NCBI GenBank assembly: GCA_947175265.1
Contig: CAMWMD010000005.1
Coordinates: forward strand, 1 to 64,000
From: an uncultured Porphyromonadaceae bacterium
GTDB lineage: Bacteria; Bacteroidota; Bacteroidia; Bacteroidales; Muribaculaceae
Length of the DNA: 64,000 bases
Direction of reading: 5' to 3'
The notes under the pieces are model-generated. The model saw nothing but the letters and a program-made list of their open reading frames with translations. It did not search any database and was not told where the DNA came from. This document shows positions 44,255-53,461 of this stretch, one piece after another. The position numbers were made by a program, and so were the translations under genes. Positions within the stretch are counted from its first letter, which is position 1, and each line of letters opens with the position of its first letter.

Positions 44255-44407
44255 ATTGGTAGGCGAGCCTGTGTGGTATCATCCTATGAGATATTTCGAA
44301 CCCGGTATTTTCGATATGAGATAGATGATGAGCCAGCAGGATACGAACGTCGTCACACTGACCACCGCTATGGCTCCCGGTTATAAACAATCGCCGAAAA
44401 AACGAAA

Positions 44408-44431
44408 GGCGACCGAGCCCACCCGATCGCC
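44408..44431 (-). terminator. Terminator of galE
   Basis: On the minus strand GGCGATCGGG and CTCGGTCGCC pair over 10 bp with wobbles around a 4-base loop, followed by TTTCGTTTTTT. It lies 112 bases after the galE stop, beyond the heptamer repeat array. Confidence 0.7.
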
Positions 44432-44443
44432 ATTTAATCTAAA

Positions 44444-44548
44444 GCCTAACGCCTTGAGCCTCGAGCCTCGAGCCTTGAGCCTTGAGCCTTGAGCCTTGAG
44501 CCTTGAGCCTTGAGCCTTGAGCCTAACGCCTAACGCCTAACGCCTACA
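44444..44548. repeat. Fifteen tandem heptamers
   Basis: Units of 7 bases: gccttga (eight copies), gcctcga (two), gcctaac (four) and gcctaca (one). The array starts over the galE stop codon and fills the galE 3' untranslated region up to the terminator. Its purity suggests copy number changes by slippage. Confidence 0.9.
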
Positions 44549-45572
44549 CCCCCCTCACTTTCTTTTCCCACTCCCAGGCAGCCTTCAGCGTCTCGCCCAG
44601 CCTACGCTCAGCCTTCCAGCCAAGCACCTCATTAGCAAGAGTCGTCTCAGCCCACACAGCAGTAACGTCGCCAGGACGGCGAGGCGCCATCTTATAAGGC
44701 AACTTCAAGCCATTAACATCCTCGAACGTCGTGATCAATTCAAGCACCGACACCGGATTACCCGTACCGATATTGAAAATCTCATACTTCTCCTTCATCT
44801 TCCCCTCTGTCATCCTGTCTACAGCCGCCACATGGGCCTTCGCCAAGTCAACCACATCTATATAATCGCGCAGACATGTGCCATCAGGGGTATCATAATC
44901 ATTACCGAAAACGCTCAGGCATTCGCGGATTCCCGCCGCAGTCTGGGTGATGAAAGGCACCAGATTGTTAGGCACACCCCTGGGCAATTCCCCTATCAAT
45001 GCAGACGGATGGGCACCGATAGGATTGAAATAACGGAGGGCGATGCCATAAAGATCCGGATAAGCACGGCAGCAATCGCGGAGTATATCCTCCGCTATCT
45101 GCTTGGTGTTGCCGTAGGGAGAGGTAGCCGGCTGACGCGGGGTCGACTCCGTCACGGGAAGATGCTCCGCCTCCCCGTAGACGGTGGCCGAAGAGGAGAA
45201 CAATACGTTCGGACGGTTGAACTCCTTCATCATCTCCACGATGTTCATGAAGGACACCAGATTATTCTGATAGTATTTCAGAGGTTCCGCCATTGATTCC
45301 CCGACAGCCTTATAGGCCGCGAAATGAATCACCGTGTCAAAGCGATACTTCTCAAACACCTTCCTGAGCGCATCCTTATCGCAGGTATCGACTATTTCAA
45401 AGGCCACATCCTTACCCGTGATTTTCCTGACTCCATCCACCGCCTCCTTCTCGGAATTGGAGAGGTTGTCGATTATGACTACGTCATACCCTGCGTTTAT
45501 CAACTCTACAGCCGTATGCGAGCCTATGTAGCCCGCACCGCCTGATATAAGCACTGTCTTTCTGCTATCCAT
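44544..45572 (-). CDS. galE: UDP-glucose 4-epimerase
   Basis: About 342 residues from MDSRKTVLIS at 45572; the longer track ORF overlaps the promoter. It has the Rossmann motif SGGAGYIGSHTAVEL, FAAYKAVGES, SSSATVYGE, the catalytic YGNTK (Tyr and Lys) and LRYFNPIGAHPS with DYIDVVDLAKAH. It interconverts UDP-glucose and UDP-galactose in the cytoplasm. It is downstream of galK and a nucleotidyltransferase but has its own promoter. Confidence 0.95.
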   Translation of the reverse strand: MDSRKTVLISGGAGYIGSHTAVELINAGYDVVIIDNLSNSEKEAVDGVRKITGKDVAFEIVDTCDKDALRKVFEKYRFDTVIHFAAYKAVGESMAEPLKYYQNNLVSFMNIVEMMKEFNRPNVLFSSSATVYGEAEHLPVTESTPRQPATSPYGNTKQIAEDILRDCCRAYPDLYGIALRYFNPIGAHPSALIGELPRGVPNNLVPFITQTAAGIRECLSVFGNDYDTPDGTCLRDYIDVVDLAKAHVAAVDRMTEGKMKEKYEIFNIGTGNPVSVLELITTFEDVNGLKLPYKMAPRRPGDVTAVWAETTLANEVLGWKAERRLGETLKAAWEWEKKVRGV

Positions 45573-45616
45573 GTCTATTCTTTTATTAGGGTTTGTGTTT
45601 TCAGGTTTTATCCTCA

Positions 45617-45647
45617 CAAAGTTACAAAACCATTTTTACAACACAAA
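45617..45647 (-). promoter_or_regulatory. galE promoter
   Basis: TTTG (45647-45644), exactly 19 bases, then TAACTTTG (45624-45617): a perfect match on both elements. It allows galE expression independent of the galK operon. Confidence 0.8.
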
Positions 45648-45660
45648 CCCTTCCATTCAT

Positions 45661-46614
45661 TTACCTTTTTTCATTGCTCCCTTCAAAGAGATTCTCCGGA
45701 TACTCCCCACTATTATGAAGTTCTGCAAATTTTTTCATGACTCCCGGACGGTCTTCGGCGTATGTCACCCCAAACCATTTTGAATCTGTGTCAAGCACCT
45801 TTATTGAAGCCTCTCCTGACTTTATCAAAGCATCCGCCACATCGGGTATCACCTGTTCGGCCTTGGGAGTGGTCAATTCCTTCCGGAGAAATTTTATAAA
45901 CTCTCTTTCGGCAAAATCAAAATAATCAGGCGTGAAGCCCCACATATTCATGGAGACCGGTGTATTGGGATTCAACTTCTGTTCTTCCCCTTTTTCATCG
46001 ACAAACACTATATCGTGGTCGGGATTGTATGCTATCGATTTACGCTCTACTACTGAGGTGAGCTCGCCATCCTTATTCACACACACACCACGCGACACAC
46101 TTCCATTCTCTGTCATGGTGTTCCCAACCCGGAAGCCTACCATGGCATAATCTCCTGCTTTTTCCCTCTTACGCATCAATTCTTTGGCGATGACTTCAAA
46201 TGATTTTCTTCCATAAAAATCATCTGAGTTGATGACGGCAAAGGGAGTATCTATCACCCCTTTGGCCATAAGCACTGCATGCGCCGGCCCCCAGGGCTTG
46301 GTCCTCTCAGCCGGACATTCAAATCCCTCGGGGAGTTTGTCGACGCTTTGAAAGACAATCTCCACAGGGATATGACCCTCATATTTTGAAAGTATCTTAT
46401 TTCTGAAATCCTCTTCAAAATCTTTCCTTATGACGAAAACCACTTTTCCGAATCCTGCCCGTATCGCATCATAAATGGAATAATCCATTATGGTCTCTCC
46501 GTGTGGACCGAGGGCATCAAGCTGTTTCAAGCCCCCATAACGGCTGCCCATTCCCGCTGCCAATACAAATAAGGTGGGACGCTCTGTATCCGTTTTTGTC
46601 TGCATTTCTTCCAT
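45661..46614 (-). CDS. Sugar-1-phosphate nucleotidyltransferase family protein
   Basis: 317 residues. The nucleotide-binding motif is LAAGMGSRYGGLKQLDALGPHGE at residues 18-40, with NSDDFYG near 130 and a C-terminal segment (WFGVTYAEDRPGVMKKFAEL) found in this Bacteroidales subfamily of NTP-transferases. It should join a nucleotide to a sugar phosphate. It sits 8 bases after galK in the same operon; with no galT in the window, it is a candidate for activating galactose-1-phosphate, though this is inference. Confidence 0.8.
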   Translation of the reverse strand: MEEMQTKTDTERPTLFVLAAGMGSRYGGLKQLDALGPHGETIMDYSIYDAIRAGFGKVVFVIRKDFEEDFRNKILSKYEGHIPVEIVFQSVDKLPEGFECPAERTKPWGPAHAVLMAKGVIDTPFAVINSDDFYGRKSFEVIAKELMRKREKAGDYAMVGFRVGNTMTENGSVSRGVCVNKDGELTSVVERKSIAYNPDHDIVFVDEKGEEQKLNPNTPVSMNMWGFTPDYFDFAEREFIKFLRKELTTPKAEQVIPDVADALIKSGEASIKVLDTDSKWFGVTYAEDRPGVMKKFAELHNSGEYPENLFEGSNEKR

Positions 46615-46622
46615 CCTTTATC

Positions 46623-47777
46623 TTAAATACCTTCTTCCACTTCTTCAACCACCTTGTGAGCGCCGTCGCTGATCACTACCGGATAAACTTTCGGCTCATG
46701 ACCATATTTCTCCTTAAATTTAGTCTTGGCTGTCGCCTCAAACTGCGGTACGAGTTCCTTTTTCACAAGATTTATCGTGCAGCCCCCGAAACCGCCTCCC
46801 ATGATACGCGACCCGGTGACTCCACATTCTTTGGCGACATCATTGAGAAAATCAAGTTCCTCACAACTTACCTCGTAATCTTTTGAAAGACCCCGATGAG
46901 TCTCATACATTTTCTTTCCGACGGTTTCATAATCCCCTTCATTAAGGGCATCGCAGACTGCAAGCACTCTGTCTTTCTCCTCGATAACGAATTTGGCACG
47001 GAAATAATCCTCGGCAGTGATATCGGTGCGTATGGCATCGAGCATTTCCATCGTGGCATCGCGCAATGTTTCCATCCCGAGACGTTTGGCCACACGTTCA
47101 CATGAGGCGCGACGCTTATTGTAGGGTGAGTCGGCCAGTTCATGTTTCACTCTTGAATCAATAAGCACGAGTTCGTAATCTTCAGGATTAAACGGGAAAT
47201 ATTCAAACTCCATAGAGCGGCAGTCGAGGCGCATCAACTTCCCTCTCTGACCCATGACGGAAGCAAACTGATCCATTATGCCGCAGTTCACTCCGCAGTA
47301 GTTATGCTCTGTGCTCTGACCGATACGGGCAAGTTCAAACTTGTCGATATTATTATCGTTGAAAAGGTCGTTGAGGGCATAGGCAAAGCAGCTTTCGAGG
47401 GCGGCCGAAGAACTCAGCCCGGCGCCTAACGGCACATTCCCCGCAAAAACTGCATCGAATCCCTTCACCACTCCTCCTCGCTTCAGAATTTCGCGGCAAA
47501 TCCCGAAAATATATCTTGCCCACGATTGCTGGGGTGCATCCTCTTCATTAAGACCGAACTCAACTTCCTCATTGATGTCGATTGAGTACACCCGAACCTT
47601 GTCGGTCTCATTTGGAGCGATGGCTGCCATTATAACCTTATCTATAGCACCCGGAAAAACGAATCCTCCGTTATAATCCGTGTGTTCACCTATTAGATTT
47701 ATTCGCCCTGCCGATGCATACATCACCGGGCTCTCCGGAAAGCGGCTCTTAAACTCCGCCAAAATTTTCTCTTTCAT
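46623..47777 (-). CDS. galK: Galactokinase
   Basis: 384 residues of the GHMP kinase family: galactose signature GRINLIGEHTDYNGGFVFPGAI near 24, the ATP loop PLGAGLSSSAALE near 115 and GSRIMGGGFGGCTINLV near 325. It phosphorylates galactose released by the GH36 enzyme of the same locus. It starts 21 bases after the stop of the hybrid sensor, so the two are probably co-transcribed. Confidence 0.95.
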   Translation of the reverse strand: MKEKILAEFKSRFPESPVMYASAGRINLIGEHTDYNGGFVFPGAIDKVIMAAIAPNETDKVRVYSIDINEEVEFGLNEEDAPQQSWARYIFGICREILKRGGVVKGFDAVFAGNVPLGAGLSSSAALESCFAYALNDLFNDNNIDKFELARIGQSTEHNYCGVNCGIMDQFASVMGQRGKLMRLDCRSMEFEYFPFNPEDYELVLIDSRVKHELADSPYNKRRASCERVAKRLGMETLRDATMEMLDAIRTDITAEDYFRAKFVIEEKDRVLAVCDALNEGDYETVGKKMYETHRGLSKDYEVSCEELDFLNDVAKECGVTGSRIMGGGFGGCTINLVKKELVPQFEATAKTKFKEKYGHEPKVYPVVISDGAHKVVEEVEEGI

Positions 47778-47798
47778 TTCTGTCAGTTTTATATGTTA

Positions 47799-50700
47799 TT
47801 AATTCTGATTCCTCTTGTCTTCCTTAATCTGCTTGGCAAATTCATTGGGCATGACATTGAATTGCTTGAAAAACATTTTCGTGAAATACGATTGCGAACT
47901 GATACCTATCTTTACGGATATTTCCCCTAAAGATAAGCCGCCTCTCTTTATCAATTCTGCTGCTGTCTTCAGCCTAACCACCCTTATCAATTCCCCGGGT
48001 GCAAGATTGAACACTGCCTTTATTCGGCGCAAAAGATTTGATCGGCTCATGCACATCTTGTCGGCAAGCACTTCCACATTGAAATCTTCATCGGCCATAT
48101 TTTCCTTTATCGTGGCAAGCACTTTCTCCATGAATTTCTCATCTTCCCTGTTGACCGGAATATTGGCTGCCTCAAAGAACGGTTTCCTTGCAAATGCCTC
48201 TCTCGCTCGCCGCCGGTTCTCAAGCAACGTGACCACCATTTCCCTCAGATATTTAATAGAGAAGGGCTTCTCTATATATCCCTCGGCTCCGTATTGCAAT
48301 CCTTTCACCTTGCTTTCAAGATCATTCTTCGCCGTTATGAATACAACCGGAATATGAGAAAGTTCAGGATTGGCTTTAATCTGACGACACAGTTCCAAAC
48401 CGTCCATCTCAGGCATCATTATATCGGTCACTACTATATCGACCGATTTTTTCGACAATAGTTCAAGTGCCTCCCTCCCGTTGCCGGCCAAGGTCAGAAG
48501 AAATGATGAGGCCAATCTGTCGTGAAGCATCGAGCGTATCCCTTCGTTGTCTTCCACCAGGAGCACATGATAGGCTGTGGCATTAAGTGGGGTCTGATTC
48601 GTATCCTCTTCATATACAATGGTTGCCCCATGCTTGGCGGGAGCGTCTGCATCTGATGTCTTCTCTGAGACATTCACAGGAAGGGAGAGCACAAATACAT
48701 TCTCTTGCGATCCCTCGGCTTCAAGATACAACTCGCCTCCAAGCAACCTCGCCAACGAACGCGATAAGGGCAATCCTATTCCTACACCATTCTTCTGCTC
48801 CTGCGACTTATCTGTCTGATAAAAAGTCTCGAAAATTCGTTCTCTCTCTTCATCTCCGATCTTTTCGCCATCAGAGCCAACTTTTATGGTCAATCTCTCT
48901 TTGTCGGAAGTTAAAGCCACGGAAATCCTACCGGTTGCATATTTGAGTGCATTATTCAGGAGATTGCTGATGATTTTTGTGACCGCCTCCTTATCGGTGA
49001 CTGTTATCAGATTGGTCTTGGGCAAATCTCTCTCAAGTGTTTTCCCTTTCAAAGAGATTGAGGGCGCGAAACGGTCGAGGGTTAATGTGAGCAATTCATT
49101 CATATCTACAGCCTCATTCTTCAGACGCAATTTCCCCGCTTCTATCTTCTGGAAATCAAGCAACTGAGAAGTCAACTCAAGCAGCCGGGCGGTATTCTGA
49201 CGCGTAACCTTAAGGTAGTGCTCGGATTCAGGGTTGTCTAACCCTTGTTCCTCCATGGCCTCAAGCGGTAGGTCGATCAATGACAGGGGAGTGCGTATCT
49301 CATGCGCTATTTCGGTAAAGAAATTAAGTTTCTGCCTGTAAACCTCCTTTTCCTGATTGGAGGCAAATATCTCCTGTCGCTCCTTCAGGCGATTGAGTTC
49401 GCGGCGTCGATACCATACAAATATTAAAGCCACAATGCCTAAGAGCAGCAACACATAACAGGCAATAGCCCAACCTGTAGCCCACCAGGGAGAAAGAATC
49501 ACGAGCTTTATCTCATTTGTCGAGACCACCTCCCCACATTCCATTTTAACCTCGAGGGTATATGAGCCGGGAGCAAGATTTGTGAACGATAACCGGTTCC
49601 CTTCCATACGTATCCATTCTTCTCCGCGTGGCAGAAGCCGATAATAATATCTCTTAACCCCTTTCAGCCCTATGGCCGACGGAACTCCGATTGTCAATGC
49701 AAAAGTATTTTGACTGTATGATAGTTTTATCTCATCTGCATACACTATATTTCCTTCCGGCTCGAATGGCTCAACAAGCTTTAGAGAGGTAAACAATACA
49801 GGATAATCATCTTTCAGTGCTATTTCTTTCTCCGGATTAAATCTCACTACTCCATTGATAGTGCCGAAATAAAAGACAGAGTCCTCACCTCTGACGGCGG
49901 AATTATATGTGAATTCATTTGCCGGCAGCCCATCTCCTTTGGTAAACACTGTCACCATTCCGCTCTCAGGATTAAAACGAGTCAAACCATTGTTTGTGCC
50001 AAACCACAAGTTGCCCCTTTTATCTTCAAGCACCCTATACACTATTTCATCCGGCAAACCCTGCGCCTCACCGTAAGTCGTGAAATCCTCTGTTGCCGCA
50101 TTATAACGGCTTAATCCTCCCCTATCTGTTGAAATCCATATCCTTCCTTTGCTATCTTCCGTTATTGAATTGATGGAATTAGACTTCAAAGAGTTGGGGC
50201 GAGGAGAATCTTCGTCATATATAAATTTCTTATATTGTTCTTCCTCCGGATCATATCGGTATAGACCACTCCCCATTGTTCCGATCCATATCTTCCCGTC
50301 GGAGGCTTCGTATAGAGTAAATATCCAGTTATATTCTGTCGCTCCTACACGGATAAAATCTGATTCCCCGGCTGCTTTCCGATAGAGTGCATAACCCATT
50401 CCTACCCATTCCGTTTTATGGCTATCACGCAGATAGGCGTAAACAGTATTTTCTTGAAGAAGCTGATGTGGAAGATACTGATGCGGAGTTTTCCCAGCTT
50501 CATAGACCAGCAAACCATCTCTCTCCAGACCCACCAGGACTTTTTCTCCGCTGCGTGTGACACACATTGTGGCACATTTCGACCTTAACACCGAGGGAGG
50601 CTCAATAAATCTATTCGTGGCAACGTTCATGATGCTCACTCCGTTAGCCTCGCTCCCTATCACAAGTTGAGTGTCGCCCGGTGTGAAGGCCAACCCTCTG

Positions 50701-51788
50701 ACTCTTCTTGAATTTATATCGTAAGGCTCTATCGAGCAAAAATCAAAACCGTCATTTATTATATAGTTCACACCCCCGAACATTGTCCCGGCCCATAGAT
50801 TTTTCTCCTTGTCAGAATAAAGGGTATAGACCGTATTGTCTGACAACGAATGGGGATTAAGCGGATTATTGACGTATTGACTCTGTTCTCCGCTGCGACA
50901 ATCAATAGTGAACAAGCCTGTCTGAGTCCCTATCCACAATCTATCTCCTATCAATTCCATACTCCGCAGATACAAATTATCTCCCGGCAAACCGGGCAAC
51001 TGCTCCACAGAATGGTCTTTATCAAGATTAAGCTTAAACAACTCTACATTTTCAGTGGCCAGAAGCATGGCCGAGGGTCCCCAAGGAATAAGGCGTGAAA
51101 ATTTCTTCCCTTCGACAGGCATATTAATCTTCACCTCTACCATCGCATCATACCCTTTATCATAACGGAACAACTTTCCATTCGAACTGCATGCCCACAA
51201 GATGCCATCCTCCGTCACACAAAGATCATTGTAATAATCCTCTTTATACTGACTCCCGGCAGGCATCTCATATTTGCTGACCCCCTCCGGGGAATCTCTG
51301 AAAATGCCCATATCAGGAATCAACACCCAGATATTGCCTTTGCCGTCACCAACGATGTCTTGCACCCAGTTCATGAATCCATCCCCGAGTTTATCCCATT
51401 TATCTACGTAGGATATCATGTCTGTCTGAGGAGTATAGACGTAGACTCCCCGGTCGGTCCCGATCCATATATTCCCTGCCTCATCTTCGTAAAGTTTTCC
51501 TATGTTGTTGTTTCCCCGGTCCTTAACCATGTCTCGACATTCATACTTCTTTATATGCACACCATCATATCGGTTGAGTCCGTTAGTTGTGCCTATCCAT
51601 AAGAAGCCGTTCCTGTCTCTGAGGAGTGACTTCACATGATTGGCCGACAACCCCTCGTCTATGCTCAGATGAGAAAAAATCTGGCTACAGTGTTGCGCCG
51701 TAATATTGGGGAATAATGCAGGCATTATCCCCAATATTACAACTATGATTGCGACTCGCATATTTATGTAAGATGGCAAATTTTTCAT
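47799..51788 (-). CDS. Hybrid two-component system sensor-regulator (HTCS)
   Basis: About 1329 residues from MKNLPSYINMR at 51788. The order is signal peptide, about 14 periplasmic propeller repeats (FLWIGTTNGLNRYDG, IWIGTDRGVY and similar), a Y_Y_Y domain, a membrane helix (WAIACYVLLLLGIVALIFVWY), histidine kinase with FFTEIAHEIRTPLS, ATPase domain (NLLNNALKYA, GVGIGLPLS), receiver (LLVEDNEG, VTDIMMPEMDG, FITAKND) and an AraC-type helix-turn-helix at the C-terminus. All parts look intact. It senses an oligosaccharide in the periplasm and activates the SusC/D-GH36 genes. Confidence 0.95.
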   Translation of the reverse strand: MKNLPSYINMRVAIIVVILGIMPALFPNITAQHCSQIFSHLSIDEGLSANHVKSLLRDRNGFLWIGTTNGLNRYDGVHIKKYECRDMVKDRGNNNIGKLYEDEAGNIWIGTDRGVYVYTPQTDMISYVDKWDKLGDGFMNWVQDIVGDGKGNIWVLIPDMGIFRDSPEGVSKYEMPAGSQYKEDYYNDLCVTEDGILWACSSNGKLFRYDKGYDAMVEVKINMPVEGKKFSRLIPWGPSAMLLATENVELFKLNLDKDHSVEQLPGLPGDNLYLRSMELIGDRLWIGTQTGLFTIDCRSGEQSQYVNNPLNPHSLSDNTVYTLYSDKEKNLWAGTMFGGVNYIINDGFDFCSIEPYDINSRRVRGLAFTPGDTQLVIGSEANGVSIMNVATNRFIEPPSVLRSKCATMCVTRSGEKVLVGLERDGLLVYEAGKTPHQYLPHQLLQENTVYAYLRDSHKTEWVGMGYALYRKAAGESDFIRVGATEYNWIFTLYEASDGKIWIGTMGSGLYRYDPEEEQYKKFIYDEDSPRPNSLKSNSINSITEDSKGRIWISTDRGGLSRYNAATEDFTTYGEAQGLPDEIVYRVLEDKRGNLWFGTNNGLTRFNPESGMVTVFTKGDGLPANEFTYNSAVRGEDSVFYFGTINGVVRFNPEKEIALKDDYPVLFTSLKLVEPFEPEGNIVYADEIKLSYSQNTFALTIGVPSAIGLKGVKRYYYRLLPRGEEWIRMEGNRLSFTNLAPGSYTLEVKMECGEVVSTNEIKLVILSPWWATGWAIACYVLLLLGIVALIFVWYRRRELNRLKERQEIFASNQEKEVYRQKLNFFTEIAHEIRTPLSLIDLPLEAMEEQGLDNPESEHYLKVTRQNTARLLELTSQLLDFQKIEAGKLRLKNEAVDMNELLTLTLDRFAPSISLKGKTLERDLPKTNLITVTDKEAVTKIISNLLNNALKYATGRISVALTSDKERLTIKVGSDGEKIGDEERERIFETFYQTDKSQEQKNGVGIGLPLSRSLARLLGGELYLEAEGSQENVFVLSLPVNVSEKTSDADAPAKHGATIVYEEDTNQTPLNATAYHVLLVEDNEGIRSMLHDRLASSFLLTLAGNGREALELLSKKSVDIVVTDIMMPEMDGLELCRQIKANPELSHIPVVFITAKNDLESKVKGLQYGAEGYIEKPFSIKYLREMVVTLLENRRRAREAFARKPFFEAANIPVNREDEKFMEKVLATIKENMADEDFNVEVLADKMCMSRSNLLRRIKAVFNLAPGELIRVVRLKTAAELIKRGGLSLGEISVKIGISSQSYFTKMFFKQFNVMPNEFAKQIKEDKRNQN

Positions 51789-51816
51789 CCTTTGGTTTTT
51801 ATTAAGGGAGGAAATA

Positions 51817-51824
51817 CAAAGATA
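51817..51824 (-). promoter_or_regulatory. -7 promoter element of the HTCS gene
   Basis: TATCTTTG is a perfect match 28 bases before the ATG at 51788, in the 95-base gap after the SusD gene. Confidence 0.6.
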
Positions 51825-51883
51825 AGCATTTTTCACCATTCTTGCCCGATTACCTAACAGAAAGACATGGTTACAATCTTCTG

Positions 51884-53449
51884 TTATCTATAGCCGGCAT
51901 TCTGATCCGCGGGAGTTATGTCTTCGTTCTGCTCAATTTCCTCATTGGGTATGGGATAGCGGGTATTGTGCGGGTCGATGGTCCCTGAACGCTTCGCCCA
52001 TTTGTTGCGTTCCTTCACATACTCCACGAATTTCCCTGTGCGGATAAGGTCGAAACGGCGCCAGTTCTCCCCTATCAGTTCCCGCATACGCTCATCGAGT
52101 ATCCGTGTGCGGAATTCTTCCTGTCCCATGGTGTTCCATTTCTTATCGGCCGGAAGTTGGAAACCCCACGCTCTGTTTCTCACTTGATTGACAATCTCCA
52201 CAGCATCTGAAGTGCGGTTGAGTTCATTCAGACATTCAGCATAGCAGAGAAGCACATCGGCATAACGCAGCAGGGGTATATTCTTTCCGGAGTTCCACAT
52301 ATTGTTGATGCCATTCTCCGTATGCTGGTCGGTGCGGAAGTCTTCATATTTTTTTACGTGTGGCTTGAGTTCGTCATGATCTTCTCCAAGGTCTTCCCAA
52401 GAGACGCACGCAAGGTCGGGAATCTCACCATAATAGGAGAAGTCATAACGGATGGCCTCTTCACGGCGAAGGTCGCCGCTTTCCCAGATGCCCCCTTCCT
52501 CAACGCTCTTATATCCATATTCAGTTATTACTACATGGTCGTAGCCTGCGAAATAACAACCGTCGCTCCACCAGTTCTGAGCCACGCGCGACCCTATCTG
52601 GAATTGAATCTTGTTTTGGTTGGGATTGTTGTTAAACTGGAGTTCGAAGATCGATTCCCTCGTGTTGGGTGTGCGGTAATCAAAAAGATCGGCATAGTCT
52701 ACCAAAGAATATCCCATGGTCATCACCTTCTCGAAGCATTCCGCTGCTTTTGCGAAATCTCGCAGACCGGTCTCCACGGGTGCTGCCATATATGCTTTGC
52801 CAAGCATGGCATATCCTGCTCCGGCGGTGGCTCGCCCGGCATCATTGCTGCGCGGGGCGTAGTTGGCAGCTTTCTCAAGATCGGATATCACAAAATTCCA
52901 CGTGTCGGTCAGCGATTGGCGTCCATATCCCGTGGCTGCCACTTTCTCAAGGTCAATCAAGGGTATCTCTCCCCAGTAGGAGGCGAGTTCAAGGTCCATG
53001 AATCCTCTTATGAAACAAGCCTCACCAAGTAGTTCTGCCTCTTTTGTCCCCTCCTTTATCTCATTGCTCTCAAGCGCTCGTATTATCTTGGCGGCCGCCG
53101 TAACAACGGGATAACGGGCATTCCATTGGTCCTTTACTCTATTTGTCATAGAGTTCAGGTTTGCGTCGTAGTTGTCAAGGCTGGCGTTTTCTCCTCCATC
53201 TTTCATCTGAAGGGCGCCTCGTTGTATCTCATCAGTTCCTGTCATGAGAAACCATGCCCTCTCGTCCGAACGGGTGTTATCGCGCAAGGAACTGTAGATG
53301 CCCGTAAGGTTGGATTCTATATAGGTGAGGTCGCTGTATATCTCTGCCTCTGTCATCCCCATCTGGCTGTCCTCGTCGAGAAATCCTGAGCATGAGGTCA
53401 TCACGCCTGCCAGCATGGCGGCCATTATTGTTTTGATTGTTGATTTCAT
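51884..53449 (-). CDS. SusD-like lipoprotein (alpha-galactoside locus)
   Basis: 521 residues: lipobox (MLAGVMTSC), the SusD/RagB fold with CFIRGFMDLELASYWGEIPLI near 145, LLRYADVLLCYAECLNEL near 395 and RMRELIGENWRRFDLIRTGKF near 450, ending PITPADQNAGYR-like. It binds the substrate at the surface for the SusC encoded 12 bases upstream. Its neighbours suggest alpha-galactose-containing oligosaccharides. Confidence 0.93.
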   Translation of the reverse strand: MKSTIKTIMAAMLAGVMTSCSGFLDEDSQMGMTEAEIYSDLTYIESNLTGIYSSLRDNTRSDERAWFLMTGTDEIQRGALQMKDGGENASLDNYDANLNSMTNRVKDQWNARYPVVTAAAKIIRALESNEIKEGTKEAELLGEACFIRGFMDLELASYWGEIPLIDLEKVAATGYGRQSLTDTWNFVISDLEKAANYAPRSNDAGRATAGAGYAMLGKAYMAAPVETGLRDFAKAAECFEKVMTMGYSLVDYADLFDYRTPNTRESIFELQFNNNPNQNKIQFQIGSRVAQNWWSDGCYFAGYDHVVITEYGYKSVEEGGIWESGDLRREEAIRYDFSYYGEIPDLACVSWEDLGEDHDELKPHVKKYEDFRTDQHTENGINNMWNSGKNIPLLRYADVLLCYAECLNELNRTSDAVEIVNQVRNRAWGFQLPADKKWNTMGQEEFRTRILDERMRELIGENWRRFDLIRTGKFVEYVKERNKWAKRSGTIDPHNTRYPIPNEEIEQNEDITPADQNAGYR

Positions 53450-53461
53450 GATTGTCTTTGT

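Noticed and set aside
44444-44548. Heptamer array as coding or CRISPR-like repeat
   Set aside because: Units are 7 bases with no spacers and lie after the galE stop codon, before its terminator.
52322-53032. 236-residue plus-strand ORF
   Set aside because: Antisense to the second SusD gene; no recognisable domain or promoter.
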